Shown here: positions 1 to 4,813 of the stretch, piece after piece
Layout: each line of letters starts with the position of its first letter
Numbering within the stretch: the stretch's first letter is position 1
NCBI GenBank assembly: GCA_958349325.1
Contig: CATWCP010000060.1
Coordinates: 1-6,836 of the forward strand
DNA from: an uncultured Collinsella sp.
Lineage (GTDB): Bacteria; Actinomycetota; Coriobacteriia; Coriobacteriales; Coriobacteriaceae
Direction of reading: 5' to 3'
Length of the DNA: 6,836 nucleotides
Position numbers and translations under genes: made by a program
The notes under the pieces: model-generated
What the model saw: only the letters and a program-made list of their open reading frames with translations
Database searches by the model: none
Told to the model about the DNA's origin: nothing

Positions 1-740
1 CTTTGCGTGACGGAGACGTGTATCTGAGCAAAAGTTCACAGCTGGTGCTGGGGATTCAGCCGGGCGATACGGCTCACGTCCAGGATTCGTCGCTCAACGT
101 CGCCAAGGTCAAGGTTAGCGACATTTCGCTCAACTATCTGGGCAACACGCTCTATATGACGCAGGGCACCTATGAGCACGCATTCGGTCGAAGCGCACGC
201 CTCAACGGCGTCTTTGTGCTGCTTAAGGGTTCGTCGGCCGACCAGATTGCGTTTAGCAAGAATCTTAAGAGTGACGGTTGGCTTACGATTTCGAGTACGG
301 CCGAGCATTGGGAAAACTATGAGGCGAACTTTACGATTATCAATTCGGTCGTGGTACTTGTGACCTTTATGGCGGCGTGCCTGTCGTTTGTGGTGGTGTT
401 TACGCTGTCCAACACGAATATCTCCGAGCGCGAGCGCGAGCTGGCGACCATCAAGGTGCTGGGCTTCCGCCGTGGCGAGGTGCACCACTACGTCAACAAG
501 GAGACGTTGATCCTCACGGCGATTGGCACCGCACTGGGCGTGCCGCTGGGTGGCCTGCTTGCCGAGAGCTTTACGTACATCCTGCAGATGCCGTCGCTGT
601 ACTTTGACGTTGAGGTCGAGCCGCTAAGCTACGTGCTCGCCGTAGTGCTTTCCTTCGGCTTTACGTTTATCGTCAACCTCGCCACCAACCGAACGCTCAA
701 CAAGATCGACATGGTCGGCGCCCTCAAAAGCGCCGAGTAA
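1..740 (+). CDS. ABC transporter permease, FtsX/MacB family (C-terminal part, 5' end outside window)
   Basis: This is the C-terminal end of a permease subunit of the FtsX-like (MacB/LolC type) family, which sits in the cytoplasmic membrane and is driven by a partner ABC ATPase. The frame is already open at the left edge, so the true start is upstream; 245 residues are visible from base 3. An extracytoplasmic stretch (residues ~1-108) is followed by three membrane segments at about 112-135, 168-190 and 208-227. Between the first two lies SERERELATIKVLGF (141-155), the family's usual cytoplasmic coupling loop, and the protein ends with a DMVGALKSAE-like tail typical of these permeases. Substrate cannot be told from this fragment; candidates are lipid, lipoprotein or antimicrobial-peptide export. 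The gene is followed by a strong terminator, so it ends its transcription unit. Family call is confident; function is not specific. Confidence 0.9.
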   Translation, partial: LRDGDVYLSKSSQLVLGIQPGDTAHVQDSSLNVAKVKVSDISLNYLGNTLYMTQGTYEHAFGRSARLNGVFVLLKGSSADQIAFSKNLKSDGWLTISSTAEHWENYEANFTIINSVVVLVTFMAACLSFVVVFTLSNTNISERERELATIKVLGFRRGEVHHYVNKETLILTAIGTALGVPLGGLLAESFTYILQMPSLYFDVEVEPLSYVLAVVLSFGFTFIVNLATNRTLNKIDMVGALKSAE

Positions 741-801
741 CCTGTCCTGGGATTCAAGTTCTAGCGAGCTGCCGACGCACCCGCAGCAGTATTTTTGCAT
801 A

Positions 802-845
802 AACCGCCCCGCCAAATGCATACTTTGACGGGGCGGTTGCTTTTT
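802..845 (+). terminator. Rho-independent terminator of the permease gene
   Basis: Perfect 10-bp stem AACCGCCCCG (802-811) / CGGGGCGGTT (829-838), extended inside by CAAA/TTTG across one mismatch, then GC and a T5 run at 841-845. It lies 62 bp after the permease stop. It is also the left end of dispersed repeat copy A, and the equivalent hairpin recurs in copy B at 3114-3157. Confidence 0.9.
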
Positions 846-898
846 GCCCACAGGTACCCCAGGGGGCGCCGTGCAAATTCCGGAGTATTCAGCATCCC

Positions 899-924
899 GG
901 GGTCCGCGGGCGCGGGGGCGGGGG
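899..924 (+). other. G-quadruplex-type motif in repeat copy A
   Basis: Four G-runs, GGGG (899-902), GGG (908-910), GGGGG (914-918) and GGGGG (920-924), are separated by loops of 5, 3 and 1 bases, which fits the usual G3+ / loop 1-7 pattern. The same run is conserved base for base in copy B. Folding is an inference from the pattern only. Confidence 0.5.
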
Positions 925-1089
925 TGCAAAACTGCGCTGAAAGCCCCGATTCTGAGCCCCAACGCCTCTAGAGCCGCTCGTTTTTTTACAGGATGCGGCC
1001 CATGGTGCCTGCCTTTCGTCCAAAATCCAGTATGCAGGCACCCTCGGCTGCTGAATACTCCCAAAAATGCACGCCGCATCCTACCCTAG

Positions 1090-1114
1090 GCACCCGTAGC
1101 TACTCTGCGGGTGC
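1090..1114. repeat. Small hairpin at the right edge of repeat copy A
   Basis: Perfect 7-bp arms GCACCCG (1090-1096) and CGGGTGC (1108-1114) with an 11-base loop. It straddles the point where copies A and B stop matching (after 1093) and has no equivalent in copy B. No T-run follows, so it is not an ordinary terminator. Confidence 0.5.
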
Positions 1115-1129
1115 GTGGCCTGATAGTAA

Positions 1130-1194
1130 GTTGCGGTGGAATAGTTCCTGTTTGGCATAGCAGAGCCATGAAACAGGAACTATTCCACCGCAAC
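1130..1194. repeat. Perfect 24-bp inverted repeat (TTGCGGTG hairpin 1)
   Basis: Left arm 1130-1153 and right arm 1171-1194 are exact reverse complements over 24 bp with a 17-base loop (1154-1170). The base of the stem reads GTTGCGGTGGAATA. No T-run follows and no gene reads through it. A related hairpin with the same stem base lies at 2352-2417, on the other side of the XRE gene. Possible roles are a REP/MITE-like element or an RNA stem; the family is not one I can name. Confidence 0.9.
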
Positions 1195-1274
1195 GTATTG
1201 AGAGGGCTCTTGGCTGTTATGCGTACTAACATTTGTCATGAAATGGCAGGCCATTAGGGGGTTGCTACTCGTAG

Positions 1275-1302
1275 TTGCGGTAGGGTTGGGGCAGATTCTA
1301 AC
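1275..1302 (+). promoter_or_regulatory. Possible promoter of the XRE regulator gene
   Basis: TTGCGG (1275-1280) and TCTAAC (1297-1302) are separated by 16 bases and match the -35/-10 consensus at 4 of 6 positions each. This would give a leader of about 70 bases before the start at 1381. The match is weak and GC-rich DNA gives such hits by chance. Confidence 0.25.
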
Positions 1303-1380
1303 TAGAAATGGTGGTCGCTACCGGTTATTCTCGGCATACTCGGCTCATTCGATTACGGTCGCCACATGAAAGGAACCACT

Positions 1381-2301
1381 ATGGATCTTGCGATGGCACA
1401 GCGCCTCGTCGATCGCCGCAAAGCTGCCGGTCTTTCCCAGGAGGCTCTTGCTGCCCAGTTGGGCGTAAGCCGCCAAGCTGTCAGCAAATGGGAACGCAGC
1501 GAATCCTCGCCCGATACCGATAACCTTATTGCACTCGCCGCGCTGTATGGCGTGTCACTGGATGAGTTGCTATATGGGGAAGCGGCTAGCGATGTCGACA
1601 CCTCGGCCGACGATGACGTTGACGCAAATAATTACGACGAGACTGAAGGCACCGAGTCTTCTACCGAGCACGTGGATCCTGACGGCAAGCCACTTGTCGA
1701 CATTTCCCTTGCACGCGGCATTCACGTTGTCGACCCCAACAAAGGTGAAGAGGTTCATGTTGGTTGGAGCGGCATCCACGTGGCTAACGAGCGCAAGGGT
1801 GAAGAGGTCCATGTGGGGCCGGGCGGATTGCATATCGATACGCTAGAGGACGATGGACACAGCGTACATACCAATGCCGACGGCACCGTCGCCATCGACG
1901 GCGAGACGTTTTCCAGCTGGAAAGAGGCACACGACAAGCTCGACCATCATGGCAAGCATTTCCACACCAAGATCGGTCGCGCATGGAACGAGTTTCCCTT
2001 TCCTGCACTTGTCGTCCTCGCCTATCTCGCGCTCGGCATCATCTGCGGCACGTGGGGTATGGGGCTCTTTCTGGTCTTTCTGATTCCCGTCTACGAGGCG
2101 ATGGGCGACTTTATCGACCGACATCATCTCTCCAAGCTGATCGGCGTCGTCTGTGCAACAGCCGCCATTGCCTGGTTCCTCTATATGTGGCTTTGTTTGG
2201 CACAGCCCCATCCCGCATGGGTCATCCTCATCACGATTCCCTTCATAGAGGCACTCATGTGCTGGTGCCGAAAGCAATGGAAGCGCCGCAAACAAGCCTA
2301 A
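1381..2301 (+). CDS. Membrane-anchored XRE-family transcriptional regulator with His-containing tandem repeats
   Basis: A 306-residue protein that most likely binds DNA from the membrane. Residues 3-66 form a classic XRE/Cro-CI helix-turn-helix; the stretch from LSQEALAAQLGVSR (18-31) to QAVSKWE (32-38) is diagnostic. An acidic low-complexity linker follows (~67-100). Residues 113-148 hold two 18-residue tandem repeats (GIHV...KGEEVHVG), encoded by 54-bp repeats at 1717-1770 and 1771-1824, with a decayed third from 149 (GLHI). A His-rich stretch (151-195, including DHHGKHFH) leads to three or four hydrophobic segments (~208-237, 253-273, 279-295) and a basic tail. Start: the ATG at 1381 has AAAGGA six bases upstream, whereas the in-frame ATG at 1366 has no ribosome site and the AAAGGA lies inside that extension. 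XRE-plus-membrane architecture is known in Firmicutes and Actinobacteria; the ligand and target genes are unknown. Confidence 0.88.
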   Translation: MDLAMAQRLVDRRKAAGLSQEALAAQLGVSRQAVSKWERSESSPDTDNLIALAALYGVSLDELLYGEAASDVDTSADDDVDANNYDETEGTESSTEHVDPDGKPLVDISLARGIHVVDPNKGEEVHVGWSGIHVANERKGEEVHVGPGGLHIDTLEDDGHSVHTNADGTVAIDGETFSSWKEAHDKLDHHGKHFHTKIGRAWNEFPFPALVVLAYLALGIICGTWGMGLFLVFLIPVYEAMGDFIDRHHLSKLIGVVCATAAIAWFLYMWLCLAQPHPAWVILITIPFIEALMCWCRKQWKRRKQA

Positions 2302-2351
2302 GCCGTTCCAACCCGTCAACAATGCTTGGCCAACGCCGCTCGCCCCTTCCA

Positions 2352-2417
2352 AGTTGCGGTGAAATACGGACCGTTGAGGACCTTGGAGCGTCTAACAGTC
2401 CCGATTTCACCGCAACT
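2352..2417. repeat. TTGCGGTG hairpin 2, downstream of the XRE gene
   Basis: Arms 2352-2375 and 2394-2417 are complementary at 21 of 24 positions with an 18-base loop; the outer 14 pairs are perfect and begin AGTTGCGGTGAAAT. Same arm length, loop size and stem base as the hairpin at 1130-1194, but the inner stem sequence differs, so the two are related rather than copied intact. It begins 50 bp after the XRE stop codon and could stabilise or end that transcript, although no T-run follows. Confidence 0.85.
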
Positions 2418-2482
2418 CACGAATGGACAGGGCAATTCCAACACGGGAACTGGCATTTAACTCGCCGCATGCCAAGAAAAAG

Positions 2483-2612
2483 GCCGATTTACTACGATGA
2501 ACTCGATGAGGCCGACCACACCCATCTTTTTCAAAAATCGGCAAGCTTTCTACCTGCGGTTTTACTTTCACCCTTTTCGGCATGGTCGAAGGCATTCGAA
2601 TCATCGTAGTAA
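2483..2612. repeat. Intergenic inverted-repeat unit with 12-bp perfect ends
   Basis: TTACTACGATGA (2489-2500) is repeated as its exact reverse complement at 2601-2612, spanning 124 bp. A second pair, GCCGATTT (2483-2490) and AAATCGGC (2535-2542), overlaps the left arm, so the two pairings compete. The interior is T-rich around 2527-2570. No convincing coding region covers it. The rest of the gap 2302-2749 shows nothing else apart from the hairpin at 2352-2417 and a weak promoter near 2704. Confidence 0.6.
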
Positions 2613-2703
2613 TTAGGCGCATTTTGTAGCAAACGGTTCATTCAAGCTCGAACTCGAAGACCGATGGTCCCCTCATCCACGGCTGTGAGCGAAAATACCA
2701 AAT

Positions 2704-2709
2704 AGAATA
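2704..2709 (+). promoter_or_regulatory. Possible -10 box of the small hypothetical gene
   Basis: TAGAAT lies about 40 bp upstream of the start at 2750, in a locally A-rich stretch. No good -35 box is seen at the expected distance, so this is only a candidate. Confidence 0.25.
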
Positions 2710-2749
2710 AAAATCGAATGGCTAAGTCTGTTTGGTGAACGGAGGCAAT

Positions 2750-3079
2750 ATGGGCGAGGTAACTGAAAGCGACTGGAAGCTGTTTAAAGAGCTGCTCCCA
2801 AAATGGCAAGAAAGCTATATGGAAATGCTCATCGGCCAGTACATCGAGATACTGAACGGTGGCAGTGAAGCGTCCAGTAGATTTTGGGCGTTAGAAGAGC
2901 GTATCAATAGGGACAAGCTGTCCTCAGGAGTGCTTGTGAACGATATTCGCCGCAGCACCATGCGTTATGAGATAGCCAACTTGCTTTCCGATAACGTTAT
3001 CACGCTCGACGACCTTGACGGTTTCACCGAAGACATTAATGGCTACGCACGACGTTGCATCGGTCGGCAAGAACGCTGA
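2750..3079 (+). CDS. Conserved hypothetical protein (~109 aa)
   Basis: A small, soluble, charged protein of 109 residues with no membrane segment or signal peptide. It begins MGEVTESDWKLFKELLPKWQ and continues with helical segments; the order of motifs (SDWKLF, LPKWQE, EYI/QYIEILN, FWALEERI, GVLV..IRRS, NVITLDDLDGF) matches, from memory, a widespread small family in Firmicutes and other gut bacteria that is often mislabelled 'multidrug transporter' and has no known function. Start: the ATG at 2750 has GGAGG at 2741-2745; an in-frame TTG at 2732 has no such site and contains the ribosome site within it. Base composition differs from its neighbours: 2761-2820 is 42% GC by hand count, against 75% in a stretch of pfkA. 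It lies between the two copies of the dispersed repeat, and its terminator is the left end of copy B. This suggests, without proving, later acquisition. Confidence 0.8.
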   Translation: MGEVTESDWKLFKELLPKWQESYMEMLIGQYIEILNGGSEASSRFWALEERINRDKLSSGVLVNDIRRSTMRYEIANLLSDNVITLDDLDGFTEDINGYARRCIGRQER

Positions 3080-3113
3080 GCGACATGCGCATCCAACGCC
3101 GCTGTACTGCATA

Positions 3114-3157
3114 AACCGCCCCGCCGGATGCATATTTCGGCTGGGTGGTTGCTTTTT
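3114..3157 (+). terminator. Rho-independent terminator of the small hypothetical gene
   Basis: AACCGCCC (3114-3121) pairs with GGGTGGTT (3143-3150) through one G-U pair; a C/T mismatch is followed by an inner stem GCCGGA/TTCGGC; GC and a T5 run (3153-3157) end it. It lies 34 bp after the stop codon and is homologous to the terminator at 802-845, with changed bases but retained pairing. Confidence 0.8.
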
Positions 3158-3210
3158 GCCCACAGGTACCCCAGGGGGCGCCGTGCAAATTCCGGAGTAT
3201 TCAGCATCCC

Positions 3211-3236
3211 GGGGTCCGCGGGCGCGGGGGCGGGGG
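3211..3236 (+). other. G-quadruplex-type motif in repeat copy B
   Basis: Same four G-runs and loop lengths as at 899-924, conserved without a change. Folding is inferred from the pattern. Confidence 0.5.
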
Positions 3237-3417
3237 TGCAAAACTGCGCTGAAAGCCCCGATTCTGAGCCCCAACGCCTCTAGAGCCGCTCGTTTTTTTA
3301 CAGGATGCGGCCCATGGTGCCTGCCTTTCGTCCAAAATCCAGTATGCAGGCACCCTCGGCTGCTGAATACTCCCAAAAATGCACGCCGCATCCTACCCCA
3401 GGCACTTGCAGCAAGAA

Positions 3418-3602
3418 GACGAATAGCCTCGGCCTCCCCAGTCACCGTAGGAGGCCCCAGGGCTTACCTCCCAAATCTTTCCGCAGGACGGAAGGATCCC
3501 GCCGCGCGAAGCGCACGGCGGGATCCTGACATGTCCGAGGACGATTTGGGAGGTAAGCCCTGGGGTCTCCGATGAGAGCAGTTTCGGCCGAGGCTATTCG
3601 TC
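3418..3602. repeat. Large nested palindrome (~185 bp) overlapping the 3' end of pfkA
   Basis: Three perfect inverted repeats are nested round one centre. Outer arms are 17 bp (3418-3434/3586-3602), middle arms 23 bp (3455-3477/3543-3565, extendable to 28 bp with one mismatch), inner arms 12 bp (3493-3504/3516-3527) capped by a small CGC-GAA-GCG hairpin. Two minor stems flank the inner hairpin (3479-3483/3489-3493 and 3533-3536/3539-3542), so the folded form would be branched. The right outer arm contains the last two codons and stop of pfkA (minus strand GAC GAA TAG), and the left outer arm repeats those bases inverted. It may act as the pfkA 3' processing or termination structure, or be a MITE-like insertion; no transposase or T-run is present. 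With copy B it fills the gap 3080-3593. Confidence 0.9.
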
Positions 3603-4673
3603 GCCGAAGCTGATGCCCAACGCCTTGGCCTCGCGTACCAGGTCGCTCTGGGGATCGACATACTTGAGCTTGCCGGCGACATCCTCGAGCGGCATGTGGC
3701 ACATCTTGCCATCGCGCAGGGCAATCATGTAGCCAAACTCGCCGCGCAGGCAGCCGAGCGCCGCCTCGACGCCGCACTGGGTCGCAAAGATGCGGTCCTG
3801 GGCGTCGGGCTGGCCGCCGCGCTGCGTGTGGCCGGGGATGGCGACGCGGGTCTCGCGACCGGTCTTGGCCTCGATCTCCTTGGCGATGTCGTAGACGATC
3901 GACGGGCTCGTGCGCTCGGCGAGTTTCTTCTTGTACTCCTTCTTGGACAGCGCCGCGTCTTCCTTGGAGATGGCGCCCTCGGCGACGGCCACGATAGTAA
4001 AGCGGCTGCCGGTCTCCATGCGATGCTCGATGGTCTTGATGACGTTATCCATGTCGTAGGGGATCTCGGGAATCAAGATGACATCCGCGCCGCCCGCGAC
4101 GCCGGCATACAGCGGGATCCAGCCAACCTTGTGGCCCATGATCTCGATAACGAACACGCGCCCATGGCTCGAAGCGGTGGTGTGGATGTCGTCGATGCAC
4201 TTGGTAGCGACGTCGATGGCGCTCGTAAAACCAAACGTCAGCTCGGTGCCCCAGGTGTCGTTATCGATGGTCTTGGGCAGGGCGATAACGTTGAGGCCTT
4301 CTTCGCGCAGACGGTTGGCGGTCTTGGTGGAGCCGTTGCCGCCCAGCATAAACAGGCAGTCGAGCTGCAGCTTATGATAGGTGTGGACCATCGCCGGCAC
4401 CTTCTCGACGCCATCGGCCTCGGGAGTATCCAGGCGCTTGAACGGCGTGCGGCTCGTGCCCAAAATGGTGCCGCCGCGGGTGAGGATGCCGCTAAAATCG
4501 GCGGGCGTCATGACGCGGAACCTGCTGTAGATAAGGCCCTGGTAGCCGTCCTCAAAACCGTAGATCTCGATAGGCTCTTCGCTATTGGTCATAAGCGTTT
4601 TGACGATGCCGCGCATGGTGGCGTTGAGCGCCTGGCAGTCGCCGCCACTGGTAAGAAGACCAATCCTAAGCAT
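3594..4673 (-). CDS. pfkA: 6-phosphofructokinase (ATP-type, long K124 subfamily)
   Basis: Catalyses phosphorylation of fructose 6-phosphate to fructose 1,6-bisphosphate, the committed step of glycolysis, in the cytoplasm. At 359 residues it is longer than the ~320 of E. coli PfkA. Visible motifs: LTSGGDCQALN (7-17) near the nucleotide site; GGNGSTKTA (111-119); PKTIDND (133-139) with the catalytic Asp137; MGHKVGW (179-185); GGADVILIPE (194-203); AEGA (231-234); PGHTQRGG (280-287) for sugar phosphate. The residue matching E. coli Gly104 is Gly114, which favours ATP over pyrophosphate (PPi enzymes have Asp there), while Lys134 at the '124' position is shared with PPi and mixed-type enzymes. Asn113 replaces the usual Asp103. 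GGAAGG lies six bases before the ATG. Downstream its stop codon sits inside a large palindrome. The donor assignment is inferred from these positions. Confidence 0.95.
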   Translation of the reverse strand: MLRIGLLTSGGDCQALNATMRGIVKTLMTNSEEPIEIYGFEDGYQGLIYSRFRVMTPADFSGILTRGGTILGTSRTPFKRLDTPEADGVEKVPAMVHTYHKLQLDCLFMLGGNGSTKTANRLREEGLNVIALPKTIDNDTWGTELTFGFTSAIDVATKCIDDIHTTASSHGRVFVIEIMGHKVGWIPLYAGVAGGADVILIPEIPYDMDNVIKTIEHRMETGSRFTIVAVAEGAISKEDAALSKKEYKKKLAERTSPSIVYDIAKEIEAKTGRETRVAIPGHTQRGGQPDAQDRIFATQCGVEAALGCLRGEFGYMIALRDGKMCHMPLEDVAGKLKYVDPQSDLVREAKALGISFGDE

Positions 4674-4711
4674 GATGAATCCTTCCGGGCAAGTTATAAC
4701 ATGCGCATAAG

Positions 4712-4744
4712 TTTACCCCCGCACACTGTTGATACGGGGGTAAA
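4712..4744 (-). promoter_or_regulatory. Hairpin in the pfkA leader / after the hydrolase gene
   Basis: Perfect 10-bp stem TTTACCCCCG (4712-4721) / CGGGGGTAAA (4735-4744) with a 13-base loop, about 40 bp before the pfkA start and 70 bp after the hydrolase stop, both genes being on the minus strand. The T-run that should follow a terminator is weak (CTTAT), so it may be a terminator of the upstream gene, a leader structure or an operator. On the minus strand TTGAGC and TATCAA, 18 bases apart, overlap it as a possible promoter. Confidence 0.55.
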
Positions 4745-4813
4745 ACGTGTTAGCTCAAGCGTATAGAAATGTAAACAACGTCAGGCGAGCGTAAGGTCGA
4801 CGAGCCTGGGTCC

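Larger units (their letters stand above)
796..1093. repeat. Dispersed repeat, copy A (298 bp, 259-bp near-identical core)
   Basis: Bases 796-1093 align without gaps to 3108-3405 (constant offset 2,312) with 8 differences by hand comparison. Seven of these fall in the terminator hairpin (796-834); the remaining 259 bases (835-1093) differ at one base only (T1087 versus C3399). The unit is non-coding: both strands are open over much of it, but nothing resembles a protein family. Inside it are a G-rich run at 899-924, a 10-bp inverted repeat 990-999/1073-1082, an 8-bp hairpin 1005-1012/1034-1041 and an imperfect 27-bp inverted repeat 871-897/1046-1072 (22 of 27 match). No transposase is present. 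It could be a non-autonomous mobile element, a structured RNA locus or a recombination hot spot; the sequence does not decide. Confidence 0.93.
3108..3405. repeat. Dispersed repeat, copy B (298 bp, 259-bp near-identical core)
   Basis: Direct-orientation partner of the repeat at 796-1093. The core 3147-3405 differs from 835-1093 at one base in 259. The G-rich run is at 3211-3236, the 8-bp hairpin at 3317-3324/3346-3353, the 10-bp inverted repeat at 3302-3311/3385-3394, and the imperfect 27-bp inverted repeat at 3183-3209/3358-3384. Each copy follows a gene and carries that gene's terminator as its left end. The near identity implies recent copying or gene conversion. Confidence 0.93.

Noticed and set aside
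1273..1281. Third TTGCGGT copy as another hairpin of the same family
   Set aside because: AGTTGCGGT occurs, but there is no complementary arm downstream; it is a short match only.
1366..1380. Upstream ATG as start of the XRE gene
   Set aside because: There is no Shine-Dalgarno before it, and the AAAGGA that serves the ATG at 1381 lies within the extension.
2732..2749. TTG start extending the small hypothetical protein by six residues
   Set aside because: The GGAGG site lies inside this extension and is placed for the ATG at 2750.
2924..3445. Repeated open frames in the dispersed repeats (also 624-1079 and 844-1089)
   Set aside because: The shared peptides come from the DNA repeat, both strands are open, and each frame runs into unrelated sequence beyond the repeat; there is no ribosome site at a shared start.
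796..3602. CRISPR array or defence island
   Set aside because: The repeats are two long copies 2.3 kb apart plus individual hairpins; there are no short regularly spaced repeats and no cas or defence genes.
3696..4766. Long open frame (356 codons) on the + strand opposite pfkA
   Set aside because: It mirrors the codon pattern of a well-supported pfkA, has no recognisable domain, and its low-complexity Ala/Gly/Asp-rich product is typical of an antisense shadow in GC-rich DNA.
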